Part shown: positions 1 to 13,290 of the stretch, in pieces | Layout: each line of letters begins with the position of its first letter | How positions within the stretch are numbered: the stretch's first letter is position 1 | Origin: Oikopleura dioica | Taxonomy: Eukaryota > Chordata > Appendicularia > Copelata > Oikopleuridae | Direction: 5' to 3' | Assembly: GCA_907165135.1 (NCBI GenBank) | Contig: OU015566.1 | Location: 11,950,157-12,014,156 of the forward strand | Length of the DNA: 64,000 nucleotides | Notes under the pieces: generated by a model | What the model was told of the DNA's origin: nothing | The model's database searches: none | The model's input: only the letters and a program-made list of their open reading frames with translations | Made by a program: the position numbers and the translations under genes

Positions 1-3000
1 TTTTACTGTCTTCCGGGAATTCTCGTACCCAGTGAAACATAGCTGAGCAAACCGAAATTTTCTAAAATAGAAGTCCCCATATTTTTTCTTTCTTGACACA
101 CCGTAAACCGCCCGTACCGTTTTTTCGTGGAAAGTTTATTTCTTTGCCGAAGAGTGGCAAAAAGAGGAGGAAGCGGAAATTCTTGCAATAGCGGAAATTG
201 ACTATTGGCTTCATGTTTTTCATGAGGAGTTAACGATCGCGTGACCGGATGTCCCAACGCCAAGGCTTTGTCACGGGCAATTGGGCTTTCCAGTACTCCC
301 CTCGCTGACCCTAATTCGCCTTGTAAAGGAGACATGCTCCGTGGGTTTTATCCGATCAGCAGAATAGCTTTTATGGGCAAATTACAGTTACTCAAGCCAT
401 TCGCAGAAAAAAAAATAATTTCTATGATACTGTCAAGTTTTAAAAATAGGATTTCTATTATAGAAAGAAAGAGCACAAACGGTATCACCCGCCGAAGACG
501 TGTTGCTTTTTCGGTTTGAGCCTTTGTTTCCAGCCCTGAAAAGTGTCGACACTCACTCGAGGGGTGTTGTTCCTGACAGCTCGGTGCCCTGAGGGGCATG
601 GGAAGGAGAAGGAGGTGGTGATAAGGCGCAATGCCCGAAAACGGACATAGGTGTGGAGCCGTGCAAAGGGAAACTTTGAAACTTTTCCACGAATAGAAGA
701 AAGCCGGGATTGGGAGGTTTATCAGTTGTCTGGGAAATACCAAATAAAGAAAGCTAGAAAAATTCGCTCGTTTAAAAAAAATTGGCGAGGCATTACTTAT
801 CAAAACACGATTAAGAGTTATCATCACATCCATCATTAATTGAAAAGCTAAAACGAATTCTACAAAACCTCCTTTATGATTATTGATGTTTATAATATCC
901 ATATCGAGAAAAACGCTTTATTGGATCAGAAGCAAATTGATATTGCTCTCGGTTTTTTGTCTCAACGAAATAAAACTCCCTTGTCCCAATAATTAATCCA
1001 AACAGTCGTCCCTTTGTTGCGCAGAATAATTATCGAAATGTCGGTCAAAGGCAGCTTTTTGTGGATTAGAAAGTGGTTTACGATAAACAGTGCAATTTTC
1101 TTCAAACGGATTGAGGAGACGTAGATAGTTCCACTGGCCTGGCCCAAATTAGGACGTTGCGCAAGAAGCGACGCGCGGAGGAAGAAAGGGTTCATGTGAT
1201 AAAAATCAAAATGCACAGCGGCGAAAGGGGATGAAGGCCGATTGCATAATGGATTCGGAGAAAATTAGCCGAGATTGTTCAACCAAGAATATCGCCTTTG
1301 AAAAATGATGCAGTTCAAAGCCACATCTGGCGAAGCGGTCACTTTCAAGCGTTCATCCTCTAAGGCATAAGTAATTGAGAGCTAGAAATCGGAAATCACA
1401 TCTACCGACCAATCTGGACCCTTATCGACAGAAAATGTTTATGAAATGCGACTTTCAACTCGCCAGAAAATTTTGTCTGCTAGACAGTCTGACAGACAAC
1501 GAAAGCACCTTTTATTTTCGCGGTTTCCTGTTTGAGAAAGTGCCATCTTTTCCCTCCTTCCGAACTCTTTGAAAATAATGATCAAATATTTTGAGATAAA
1601 CTCAGAAATAAATATTGTTTCAGCGATTTTTCTGGAGAGTACTTTCCTTCACTGGGGATTATATTTGTTCAGCATATCTGCTCGGCTTCCGGCATCGTCG
1701 CTGAAGGGATACAATCTCTCAGTTGGGAGCTCAGCTAAGAATACACGATTTTGTTTGTCCAAGGGGATGAAGAAGGCGCTGATTTTTTTTTCGGAACTGT
1801 GATTTATTGAATCTCAGATTTTCGTGATATTTGAGAAGATAATAAATCGAAGAAGCAATTTGAACAGGCTATCCTTTGGTTTGGAGGATTGAAACATGCA
1901 TAAAAATTCAATTTCCTTTGAGCAAATCTGTGTCCACTTCTATCTGAGATCTCAACTTTTGAAAATCAGTGGACGCTCCTTCCGTTTTTTATTAGACGCA
2001 GACTTATCTAATAACCCTCAATTGAGGCAGTCTGGGAAAGTTACTCTCCTTGATATTAACTAGGCCATATTGACAGTTGTCGGTTTGGCCGTGGCCCTGA
2101 TTTCCGGTCCCAAATGTGACCGCCACCTGCACCTGATCAGCAGTGGCTTGCGGCTTGATTGGCATCTTATGTAATCTAGATCATCATTTTCTCTTGGCAC
2201 AAAGGGAGAAAACGCATATCGGATCTTCCGGGCGGGATTTTCACGCCAAACCAGCGAACATATCCGGCTTATGGACAGAATTCGCCCTCCAAAACAGGAA
2301 ACGCGTTCAAATCCGCAGTGGAACGAGCAGCCAAATTATGCAACCCTCGTGTTTCCCATGCGATGTCACCTTCCGGGAAATATATCGACGGAGCGTGATG
2401 CCAGGAGCTCGAATGAAAAACTTGCATCACCGAATGGGGATTAGAATGGAGTAAGTCACCAGTGGCAAAACACAAGCGAATTCGGAGGAAAGGCGGGGTG
2501 CCCGACGAGTTGCGCAAGGAGGGATTAAGAAAATATATAACTAAACCAGCTGATGACAAAATAAGGACTCTGTTCACGTGAATCCTCGTTGATGTTAAAA
2601 TTGGACATTTCTTCTTCTTAGGTAAGTTCCATCTGGCACTCGAGAATTTCGCCCGGAAAGGTAGGTTCATTCGAACTTCGCGAGGAATCAAGGTTTCTCT
2701 GCAATTATTCAATTTTACAGCTGCTATCGAAATTCCAAATTCAAAAATATTTCAAAATTGAAAGAAAAAGGCATTCCAGCTTTTCCTGAAACGTGGCTAA
2801 CTCGCGTAAACAAAACACTCGAAGGGAAATAATCAAACGATAATCTGTTTTTGCGAATTAGCATGTTGGATGAAATCATTGAAAATGATTTGCATAAACG
2901 CCGGAAATCATCTGTTTGCGCGCTCGCGAGGGATCAGCGCCGGATCACGAGTATCCCGGTTAGGAGTTTGAATAAATTGATCACTACGTAGCAGTTTGGG

Positions 3001-3925
3001 GGATTTTAATCGATCAGGAAGCAATGATTGTATGTACAAGGGATTGACGATCGATGGCGTAACGGGGCCATCAATTCTGAATTTTTGTATTTTAGGAAAC
3101 ATGTTCGAAAGTTGGGTTTTCGAGCTTTCGATTTTACTTTTGACACTTGATTTTAGATACTGATGAAAATTTTGAGCAGTAAAAATGAGGACTCCAGATT
3201 GTTGTCTGAATGAGTGACCTGGAACTTTTCGAGTGCCAGATGGATGAATTTCGCTGGTTCTTTTCACTATTATTATTTTTCACTTGTTTCAGGATTGAAA
3301 AGTAAACCCTGCACGTCATAATTCAACCTCGACTGCTCAAAATGGCGCGTTTATGGTGGGCCACATTGTCAGAGTCGAGGTCACGCGCGCCAGATTCGGG
3401 TCAAGCTTCGTTTTGACATTGTAGCAGAAGTGATTGTCAAGAAGAAGGATAAGTGGAGATTTGGGAGCTACTCGTAAATGGATAAGCTGGGAAAGGGCAT
3501 GGACGAAAATTGCAACTTTTTGTATGGTCGCTGTCAGGTCATGCCCTGCTCTTCGTAAAATTGAATAGAAGAGCTTTATTTCTGACAAAATTATCAATCT
3601 CAGTGCCAGATGAAATTGAATAAGTTGTACTCTTCTAATTTCCCTGAAAAATATCTTCTCAATCATGAGTCAATCAAATTCCTTCAATCCTTTCTTGAAT
3701 CGTCTGCATTCATAAAATTTCTAGAGTCAGCGAAAACTCAGCCTTGATCCGTCTGAGCCAAAGCTCATCCTCAGCTCGAGGTCCAAATCCGCCATGATTG
3801 AGTGCCCTAATTAGTCCTTTCCCTTCTTCCAACGGGCGGCCGCGCCCAGCGCCCGTTTCCAAATCGCGCGCGCGAACACCTGATTTTTGTGGCGTTAGCG
3901 AGCTCCAGTGGCGCACTCGCGCACC
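1..3925. other. Intergenic, no supported gene
   Basis: I see no exon chain I can defend here. Open frames are short and lack family features. One 13-base palindrome (TGTCTGCTAGACA, 1474-1486) belongs to a motif found five times in the window. The right end becomes GC-rich from about 3830 and leads into the promoter of the PIM-like kinase. Confidence 0.5.
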
Positions 3926-3926
3926 C

Positions 3927-3934
3927 TTTATAAT
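3927..3934 (+). promoter_or_regulatory. TATA box of PIM-like kinase
   Basis: TTTATAAT follows a GC-rich stretch and lies about 105 nt before the kinase ATG. A transcription start near 3958 would be at the usual spacing. This is sequence inference only. Confidence 0.55.
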
Positions 3935-4037
3935 CGGCACTTAGCGTCGGAGAAGAATATCAAAATCAGCGAAAAGCAACCGTGAAGTGATCAAATTTGA
4001 GAACTTTTTCTTTTTCACCAAAACAAAAACTCGAAAA

Positions 4038-5096
4038 ATGAACAACAGAAACACTCCATCAGATGAGGGCTACCAGTCTGACCCTGGCAGACCCAAGACA
4101 AGAGATTTCACCACAGAAGAACTGAAGCTGTTCGCCCGAGAGAATAAAGCTTTCCGGGAGAAATACTTCATCGAAGAAGTTCTTACAAACTCTGCCAATG
4201 GAGTCATTTACAAAGGTAAAAACTTTTTTCTAAATTTGATTATCTTAAACTCGAAATAATCGTCTTCTTTCATAAAAATAACTTTTTTCTTAGGATATCG
4301 AGCTTCCGATCACTACAAAGTCGTCGCAAAGCAAATCCCAAAAGCAAAAGTCTTCGAATGGGGAGCAATTGGCGACCGAGTTGTTCCTACTGAAATCGAA
4401 ATGCACTTCAAAGCTTCTTCTGTCGATGGAGTCGTCAAAGTCCTTGACTGGTACGAGCGAAAAACAAGGTAATTATCGATCTTTATTTTGATTGTCATCT
4501 TCCCTTTTTTAATTATAATGAGCAAATCTCTAACCTTTATCTTCAGCTTTGTTCTCGTCATGCAACGACCTTCCAACTCTTGCGATCTCTTCGACGTCTC
4601 TTCCAAGCTCGGTGCTTTGGCCGAAGATCCCACCAAAATCATCTTCTCCAATATCGTCAATTCAGTCATCTCGCTCCACCGAGCTGGCCTCGTCCACCGG
4701 GACATCAAGGACGAAAACATCCTCGTCGACCTCGAAACCCTCGAAACCAACATCATCGACTTCGGCTGTGCGACCAAGACTACTGATGCTCCGATGACTC
4801 AGCTTACCGGCACACCTGAATTCTTCGCTCCGGAGATGTACACGACCGGAAGCTACAAAGCAGAGGAAACAGCTGTCTGGAGCCTCGGCACTCTTCTCTA
4901 CTGCCTTCTCGTCGGCCAGATTCCCTTCCAGACGGACAAGCAAATCGTCCGCCTTGAGACCTGCCAGCCCGAACTCGAAAAGAACCTCTCCGAAGACGCC
5001 AAAGATCTTCTCAAATCGCTCCTCCAGCTCAACCCCGCTCGTCGACCAAAGCTGAAAGAAATCCTCGACCATCCTTGGTTTTTCAACTTCGCCTAA
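4038..5096 (+). CDS. PIM-family serine/threonine kinase
   Basis: Three exons: 4038-4215, 4294-4468 and 4547-5096. Both introns are 78 nt, GT...AG, and in phase. The product has a short N-terminal tail (MNNRNTPSDEGYQSDPG) and then a complete kinase domain. Visible motifs are VVAKQ with the ATP lysine, the catalytic loop HRDIKDENILVD, DFG, an APE-type segment (FFAPEMY) and a C-lobe ending in DHPWF. The segment VFEWGAIGDRVVPTEIEM matches the PIM-specific region, where human PIM1 has a similar DWGEL...VPMEV stretch, and the catalytic loop is the PIM form. PIM kinases are constitutively active and regulated mainly by expression level, so the TATA promoter fits. AATTCATTAAA near 5190 may be the poly(A) signal. 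Subfamily assignment is from remembered sequence similarity. Confidence 0.85.
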
Positions 5097-5099
5097 AAG

Positions 5100-8000
5100 A
5101 ACATTTCTTCTTCATTCAGACCACTGTATTTTTTTCATGTCTTTTCTACCAAGATTTGGACTGTATTTATTATAAACCTTGTACATTGAAAAAATTCATT
5201 AAAATCTTCAAAAATTACTTTCTTTTTGTCTTTTTTTTTCGCAAAATTGAGCAAGCCAGAAGTATCTTACAGTAATATATTTGTAAAATATTTTGAGATT
5301 GCCCATTCAAAGTTTTTCATAGAAAATAACAGGCTTTAAATGTGATTTGAAGGTTATGATTTCGAACAGACAGTTTTCTAGAGAGATTTCACCAAGAAAA
5401 TATGCGTAGTTGTCCTAAATACAGAAGGAAAATGAGCTGAGATCGCCAGGTGAGCATGAAATCACCAGTATGGGATTTTGGTGTTTTGATTTGGCCTCTA
5501 AATTCGCAGAAGAGTAACGAGCGCGCGCGGAAATAATTGAAAAAGCAGAGTGCATAAACCCAATCGAGCATTTTGTTTTTCGAAAATTGACCAACACCAA
5601 ATTTAATCACGTGCTTCCAAAATAAACCTCGAATTATACACGCTGGCCAAAGGGGCCGTTATTCCGCGAAAATGGAAAAGTCTGAACAGCTCGTGCATTA
5701 CTGACAGTTTGACGGTTAATAATGTTTTGATCAAAACAAATATGGAACCTTCAGCCTTTTCTGTCTACCAGACAGTCTAAAAGTCCAAATTGTTTATCAC
5801 TTAAACTTGCTAGGTGAACCTTGTTGATCTTATCCTTCAAAATTGTTGATATATTCGCTGTCAAAAGTGTTCACTGGATCATTCTATATAATGGGCCCAT
5901 AATGGGTAATTGAGGCATATTTTTGAACCAATTTCACCGTTGTCAAATAATCGCCCATCTGGACGTCATAACGATAGTGTTATCGAAAAAATATAAACCT
6001 ATGGACGAGAAGTATTAAACTAATCGAGCGTCACTTTTAATCGAAAGCCGATGGTGATGATTTTATTCATTTTATATTCTTCGAACGAGGAACAAACAAC
6101 CTTGTAATTCGCCTGTCACGAGACTGGGAACTCTTCAAAGGGTTGAAATTTCTGAAAAAACAAGCCCGGAAGTTGCGAAAATTTTCTAGCACCGCGCCGA
6201 ACCCAAAATAGTGTTACTAAACTTGGAAATCTTCAAACGCCGATATTTCGTCCTTGGAAAAGCCAAAAGGGCAAAAGTTTTGAAATTTCGAGGGAGGGCA
6301 TTTTCTTCAAGAAAGCGTGACAATTGGAACCCTACGTAACCCAGATCTCAGGCTAAAAATCCGAAAAACGGGGAGTATTACGGGAACAACGACGCGTGGC
6401 GATTGAGGCCACGTGATCTTAGGCGAAAGTCAAAAGAAAATTCGAAAGTTTCGCATTCGAGGTCAATCCGATTTCATAAGCGCCGTCAAGATTGATTTTT
6501 GCAGTTTGCTCGAGTTTTGATATTTCTGATTATGCCGCGTGCGCAAAAATGAAGAGCAAATTTGGGGACGTCGACGGACCCAGATTTTGGCCTTCAACTC
6601 TGGGCAGTAAAATACGGAAGGGATCAATCATCGTGAAAGTGCGTCCGCTGTCAAAACTGGCACACTTTTGCAGATATCCAAAATTGTCTCTCTGATGTCT
6701 GAACGACTGTCTACCAGACAAATTTCAAGAAATACAGGGGTAGTTTTCACTAAAAATTTCTTACTAAAAGTGCTCTTCATTCTTTCAAGATAAAATTTTA
6801 TCAACGACCTGTCTGCCAGACAAACAATTCAGCCTGGCAACATTTAGGAAAAGGCACTTCACTTCCCAAAGCCATAAATTCAACCCTCACTTACCTTTTC
6901 CAAACACTTTCTGCCTATTTGAAAAAACTTGACCGCGCAAAGGTTATGCTTGGCTTTGTCCCAGGGCTGTTTGCTTCTGGCGAAAATTTTTGTAAATTTC
7001 ACTTCCGGAAATTCACAGACATTCGCGATTCTTGGCAGTTTTTGAGCTCTTTTGGCACTTTTACTTCTAAGCTGAGTGCAAGGCCAAGAAACTGCATAAA
7101 TAAATCAGCTATTTCTCAGGGCCGCCCTAACCCTCGTAAATCCGGAAATTGCGGACGATGCCAGGCCAAGGGCATCCGCTAAGATGATAATTCATGGGAG
7201 GTCAAGTCCCTTTACAAGATGCCTGCCAAATTTTTGATTTCCGAAGCAGGTACCTCCTTTGCGGTTTCTGAGAGACCAATACAGCAAATTTACGGCTTGA
7301 TAAAGATGTTGCTATTTTTTCAAAGGGAAAAAATTAGAACTTTTCAAAAAGGACTTTGGCTAATTTTCTGCTCGGAAGATCGGTAAATACGCTTTCGAAA
7401 GTGCTCGTAAATCTCGGACGAACATTTGATGAATTTTCCGCTAATGATAAATTTTGGTCTCGCCTTGAACTTGGGCCAGTAGTCCGGAAACCGCCGCGCC
7501 CGACCTTGAACTGGCCGCATCGATTTCGTTTCTGATAACGGGAGCTATTTACGAGCCTGTTTGCTTTTGTGGTCTGATTACGGATTGTACTTGAACTTGA
7601 GCCAGCTTCATTTGATTTTTGGACATCAGCTGGGTTTGTGCTTCAATGGCGGATTTGATCGAAGAAAGTTACAATGGAGTAAAAAATTTTAATCAAACAA
7701 ACCTTGACCTTCTCAATTAGGGCCATAAACTTTGACCTGCTCTGTAGGAAGTTACAATGAGTGGCAATTTCCGCCTCCTTCTGACCTCAATACTAAACAC
7801 TGGGAAGCGGTTGACCTTGGCCCTTCCAATCTCGATTCCAAAAAGGGATGAAAACAAACTTTCTCATATTTTGCGGCGCGATCAAAGGCGGAAAGTGCTC
7901 TGGAAGAAGAAAGATGAAAGGGATGAGTTAGGTGCTATTCCCTGGACAGGTACTTCAGGCGTTTAGGAGATATCTTCCCAAGGCCGCCGGATGATAAATG

Positions 8001-9500
8001 GGCCATTGATTTTGATTTGCAGTAAGATAAAAACAATATTTTTAAAGAGGCACTTTCAAGGTTTCCGGGGCCAAGTTGAAGAAAATGATTCTATTAAATT
8101 TGGCGGAATTTCAAACATAGAAAACGAGGAATAAAATGTTAAACAGGCGGAGCGTTTTTGACCTTGACGAGCAATTAACGCGTTACGACTCAAAGGGCCT
8201 TTGCGATCAAAGTCATGTGGATCTGGAACGTGTCCAGTGTTATTTCAGCTTTTATGCATTTTTCAATATTTGCGGTGAAAATGTAATCCAGACTCTTGAG
8301 CAAAATCACGGCTGAGTTTCCTCAAATACGAAAAGAACAAGTTCCTTAACAAAATAATCAATAAAAAATATCAAGCAAATAAAAAGAACCTCGAAGGTAA
8401 ATTTGCGCGAAAAAGGCGCTTGACAGTTGTTATGTTATTGCAGGTGGAGAGAGGTCCAGGGTTCCATTCGTGTACCAAACAAGGCATAATCCTGAAGGCA
8501 CGGGCATCCGTGAAGAGTCCAATTTACTAAAGCGCAGATTAGGAGTACTAAAAGCCGTGAGAGTGGCAAAGGATATCGGCGATATCATATCGCGTAATGT
8601 TCAATTAGCAGTTCGTTTCTTGGTTTTCTCTTGAATTCTGAATGATTTCTATCCTTCAAGAGCTTCAATGATCAAAAACCTCGGCTTGAATTCTTTCATC
8701 CTTTCTTCAACTTCCGCTTTCCCGCCAAAAACCGATTCAAGCTCCAATTTACGAAGGTGATTTAACGAGGTGCCACGCGCCTAGAAGCGCCTTCTATTCC
8801 CATCAAGAAAATTTACTCAGCGCGGAGAAGCCCTATGAAAATTCTGGCGGAGCGGGGAATACCTGGAAGTAATAAAATAGGCTCGAATGTGTTATAAATC
8901 TGTCGTATTAAAGTGTTGTCGAATTGGATCAGACATCTAAAGGGCTTTGATACCCGATCATGGGAACAAGCGAGTCACACATTTCTGGATATTCCAATTA
9001 GCGCTAGTTGAAAAATTAGAATTCTAATTTGAAATTTGGCATACCGAAAAGACATCAAGTACTCAGATCCCAAAAAATCGTTGAACAAAGCTAAATTTCC
9101 CCTACCCGCCGGGATTTTTTATGAACGCCATAAGAATGATCTTGATGAGCTTTATCGAAAATTCCTTCTCGTTTTTGTCGAAAAAAAGAAAAAAAATCAT
9201 GTAGGCTGAATTCAATCTCGCTATGAAACTTCGAGATATGATTAGCCGTCGATTTAGCTAACTTTTTGACACAAATCTATGAATTTTGAAAACAAGAAGG
9301 AACAGAATTAGATAAATTGGAACGGGAGAACTCATCTGCCACACTGGACTCCAGGGTCTTTTTTCAAAGTCTATCCTGCTAAATTCAGATTTTTGCCGAC
9401 GTTTATCCTGTTAGCTAGAGGTTACCCTATGTAAATGGGGAATCTGACAGAGTTACTTAAAAGTTGTCATCAACAAGATTTTATTTATTTTCGAAATATA
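5100..9500. other. Long intergenic region
   Basis: About 4.4 kb without a supported exon chain. It is AT-rich with scattered short open frames. It contains three copies of the TGTCT-RCC-AGACA palindrome (5762-5774, 6708-6720, 6810-6822). The 5' end of the large kinase gene may lie at its right edge, because the first clear kinase exon has no in-frame ATG. Confidence 0.45.
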
Positions 9501-9522
9501 AAATTTAATAACTCGATAAAAG

Positions 9523-12500
9523 AAAAATGGTCGATATGATAACATCGATGTGAGGGGATTCAAAAGAATTCTCTTCAGGAGAGGCAAAGCGGTAACAAAA
9601 GCCTTGGATAAGGCGAGAGGAGAAACTGTTATCGTCAAGGGAATTCTTCTGGAAAATCCAAGTCATCGGCAAGATGCACAAGATGAAGCCGCCACTCTTC
9701 GAGAATTAGGTTAGTTGCTCTTTTATGAAAGGGTAAATTTATCTGACGTTAATTAAACATGACTAGATCATGCGAATATTGTTCGATTTGTCGACTTCCT
9801 CGATTATCAAACGCCAAGATGGGCCGGTGGATCGATGAGTTTTATCATCATGGAATACTGTCGTGGAGGAGACCTGGCTGGCTGGATTGCCAAGATGAAG
9901 GCATCTGGAAGACAAACAACGAAGGAAGAAGCAGCACTTATTGGTGCACAGATGATATCTGCACTGAGCTACTGCCATGAGAGGAACAAGGTTCACCTCG
10001 ATTTGAAACCGGCAAACATTTTCATTCTTGACGACTTTATAACAGTAAGATCCACTATCAATGATTTCTAGCTGAGCTCAACTTCAAGATAAAAATCGGC
10101 GATTTTGGAAGCGCCCAGTCAGTCCGATCCGTGATGGACTCGATCAACGCAAGCAGAGGTTATCCGATGGTATGCACGAAACTTTATGCTTCCCCAGGTA
10201 ACATTCATTACGAAAAGAATTAGTTAAATTTGATCTCTGAAGAATGGTATGAAGAAAATGCAAAAAAGTCTCCAAGAATCGATGTTTGGGGATTCGGCTT
10301 GATTTTACAGGTAAATTGAAATAAATTCCCTGTTCAAAGATTATTTCCAAAAGGAAATTCTGACATTAGAGCATGCTTTTGGTCGAGTTGATGGTCGAAC
10401 TTGCGGATCACGTAAAATTGGTAAGATGATCCGTATTCTGAAATAAATAATTAACGTGCAAAATAATCTGTAGAGAAAAATTTGCTAATGGGAAAACGGA
10501 CATCTCTCTTCGAAATCTTTGGCGAAAATGACGAATTCGAAGAATTCGAAGCCCTTCTTGAAAAGTGCACTCGACTTGATCGCAAAAGACGACCGAGAAA
10601 TGCGATTGAGCTTCGAAATGAAAATCTCTTCCTTGATTTCTTGCAGCGAATCGAAAATGGCGAGCGACCTTGCGACATTGTTCCTCCTCCCTTCATTAAC
10701 GAAAGAAACCAAATAAAGCGACTTCAAGAAGTTATTAAAAGCAAAGACCAACTCATCGAAAAGCTGGAGAAGAAAATTCAAAGATTAGAATTTCTAGCTA
10801 ATGTTGTTTTTGCTCTTTTTCGCCGTATTTTAACTCATTTTTAGACGAAGAAGAAGGCTGACACGCTTTACTCTGATCTCGAGGAATGCAAAGGTGATCA
10901 TAAATTGATCTTCAAACTCGGCAAAGACAACGTCCATCTTTTCGAGACCGTTGATCAACAAATTATCATCATGGATGTTCTTTTGGAGAAGGTTATTGAA
11001 AAGTCTGTTGCTGATCGGGAGGCCTTATCGAAACTTCTGATGGTTATTGCCGATGAAGCTAATTTTATGGACTGGGAAGCTTGGTAAAACAGAATCATTA
11101 AGACATTGCCTAACTTGTATTTAGTATTGTTCCATTCGTCAAGAAAGCAGTTGAACAAGATCGGATCACTCGTTGCCCCAAGTTCTGGAAATATCTTTCG
11201 TAAGACTACACTTATCTATCGTGAATAAATATAATTCTAGACAATGTATCTGCAAGATCTACAAATCCTCTGCAGTTGACCCTAAATCCATCAAGGGAAT
11301 CACTGAACCAGCAAAAGATCTCTGTTCTTGGACAAACGCCATCTGTGCTATGATCGAAGAGATCGACTACATTTTCTGGGATAAGAAGAGGATGCACGAT
11401 TTGTACTCCATCGCAGAAATTGATCTTGCCGCGATCATCGCCGAAGATGGACTCTCACAGACTCCCGAAGAGTGGTACGTTATCTCCCTATGTCTTAACT
11501 CGCCACTTATCAAATCAATCAAGCTTTGCCGAACTGGAATTAGATTTTTTGCTCAAGCCTCTAGTTTTATGGGGCAAGGTCGAAAGCCAGCTTATTGACA
11601 GCTTGAGAAATCACGCTTTTGGCGAATCAGAGATGGAAGACTTCTCGAAGGAGTTTGATATGTTGGAGGAGATGGTTCCCGAAGGACCTGATGGACGTGG
11701 CCACCGAAACTTTATCAAGGTTCTTGTCAATGCAGTCATGACCTTTTCCGTCGACTCTGGTAAAAAATCTTCCATGCTCTCTGTTTTATAAAGAGTTTAA
11801 ATTTAGATTCTAATCAATTGATCCTTCGAAGCCGGGTAGACTCCAAATTCTCTGACTGTGGGTTGCTGTTGCGAAAGTACATCAATAACGAGGACAATGG
11901 ACTAGAAGTGTTGTTCGTAATGTCGGACATCTTCAGAAAGAAACACGAGAATAATCCCAGTAAGTTTTTGCTAAACTGCCAAAAATGCACGGAAAATAAT
12001 AACAAAGCCTTATAGTACTGATAGAGAATGTTTTCTCTGAATTGTACGACCTTTCTATTTTGGAAATTCCGACCTTCCAGGCGTGGATCAAATTGAGAAG
12101 CGCAGAGAAACTTAAAAACTTCGCGGTTATTTCTGATGCCACCAAGTAAGCCTATTGATGTTATACTATGGTATATATGATATACATTTTTTAGGGATTT
12201 TTTCTTATCCTTGGATCAAATAAAAATAATGGAAGAAAAGAAAGAGTTGGAGAAGCTGAGGAAGGAGCTGGGTGCTGTAGGTGGAACTGGCGAGTTTTAT
12301 CAAGATGATCGACATGTTGAGCAAGGTGGATGGAGAGAAGAAGTAAAAGAAGAAGGATTGCGGAAAGTGCTGAAGCTGTTGGCAGTTGGAGAGCGAAAAA
12401 TCAATCTTAAGGAACGAGATATCTTAGGTTTTTTTTGAAATACTCTGTTTCAAATAGGATATCCTCTCCTAAAAGTTTCTGTCGAAGCAAAATTTCGAGG

Positions 12501-12793
12501 TCGCAGAAGCAGGATGGTACTTGCAATTCAAGAGTGCTTTGTGTGGAGGAAATGGCTGGTTCTACTTATCGATTTGGAATAAAGGTAAAAGAAGTCTTGA
12601 TTTATAATTTTTCCCTTAATTTTTAGAAGGCGGCAGAAGATTCAAAGCCGTCGCGCAAGAAATTGGTTATTTTACTGGAGAAGAAAAAAATCTGAAAGAA
12701 ATAACAAGCGAGGCGGAGGGACTGCAACAAGTGATAAAATATGAAAGAAAAACTCATTCTTTTTATGTAAGATTTAATATTTGTTTCCTGTAA
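9523..12793 (+). CDS. Kinase with dynein-stalk-like and W2-like regions
   Basis: Fifteen exons: 9523-9709, 9767-10044, 10089-10197, 10243-10310, 10354-10420, 10474-10802, 10845-11083, 11125-11199, 11241-11474, 11524-11759, 11807-11959, 12016-12145, 12195-12427, 12507-12584, 12627-12793. All phases agree, giving about 860 codons. The 5' end is open: no in-frame ATG precedes the first exon, so a start exon lies upstream, or the ATG at 9526 is used with a 29-nt intron. Residues 1-300 form a kinase domain: TVIVKG lysine, HLDLKPANIFI (HLD instead of HRD), IGDFGS, SPEW. A coiled coil follows (about 310-365). Residues 450-525 resemble the C-terminal part of a dynein heavy-chain stalk (AKDLCSWTNAI, then KKRMHDLY). 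Residues 610-720 resemble the eIF4G/eIF5C W2 fold (FSELYDLSILEIPTFQAW). The exon 13/14 acceptor could also be 6 nt later. Function unknown. Confidence 0.7.
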
Positions 12794-13040
12794 GTCATCA
12801 TTCTAAGGCGAGAATTTATCATCTGTGGTCATCCATGCTTCTAGTATTCCATTATCATCACATTACTGCTATTGCATTTCGTGTCTTTTCTGCCCCTTTT
12901 TGATCTTTACCCTACGATTAGCCTTTTATGCTCATCTTTGGAATGCTTTCAATCTATTTACTGTATATTTTCTGCGGCTATCATTTGAAAGGAAATTTAA
13001 ACAAAGATCAAGACGATTAAATTTGTTGGACAAAAATCTT

Positions 13041-13060
13041 AATAAAGTCAGGTGTTTATT
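13041..13060. terminator. Tail-to-tail poly(A) signals
   Basis: AATAAA at 13041-13046 on the plus strand serves the kinase gene. TTTATT at 13055-13060 is AATAAA on the minus strand, downstream of selenoprotein W. The two hexamers are 8 nt apart, so the two 3' UTRs probably overlap. Confidence 0.55.
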
Positions 13061-13109
13061 CTTATTCTGCTCAAAAACACGAATCTCTTCGCGTTCCAAA
13101 AGCCCCAGT

Positions 13110-13170
13110 AATTTTCAGTTTCACGATTTCCTCAAAAAGGTTTAATCGTAATCGTCATTCGAACTAGCAC
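13110..13170 (-). promoter_or_regulatory. Candidate SECIS element
   Basis: On the minus strand, about 130 nt after the selenoprotein W stop, the order is ATGA (13158-13155), 11 nt, an unpaired AA run (13143-13141), a loop, then TGA (13123-13121). CGATT after ATGA pairs with AATCG before TGA, and AGTT/AACT can pair outside. Spacing fits a SECIS core, but the upper stem is weak. It is supported chiefly by the in-frame UGA in the adjacent gene. Confidence 0.5.
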
Positions 13171-13290
13171 GCCTTTGAAAATCGGAGAATTTCGCGCTCT
13201 CGAGCAGCCGACAGGCACAGAAATAGATAGAGAAAGTTGAACAGTTGAATGAAAGTGCCCAGAAATCGTCGGTTTGCAAGGAAGAAGCGC

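Noticed and set aside
2908-3267. 119-codon minus-strand frame
   Set aside because: Reads like protein in places but starts at GTG, has no neighbouring exons, no family feature and no promoter. Left out as unproven.
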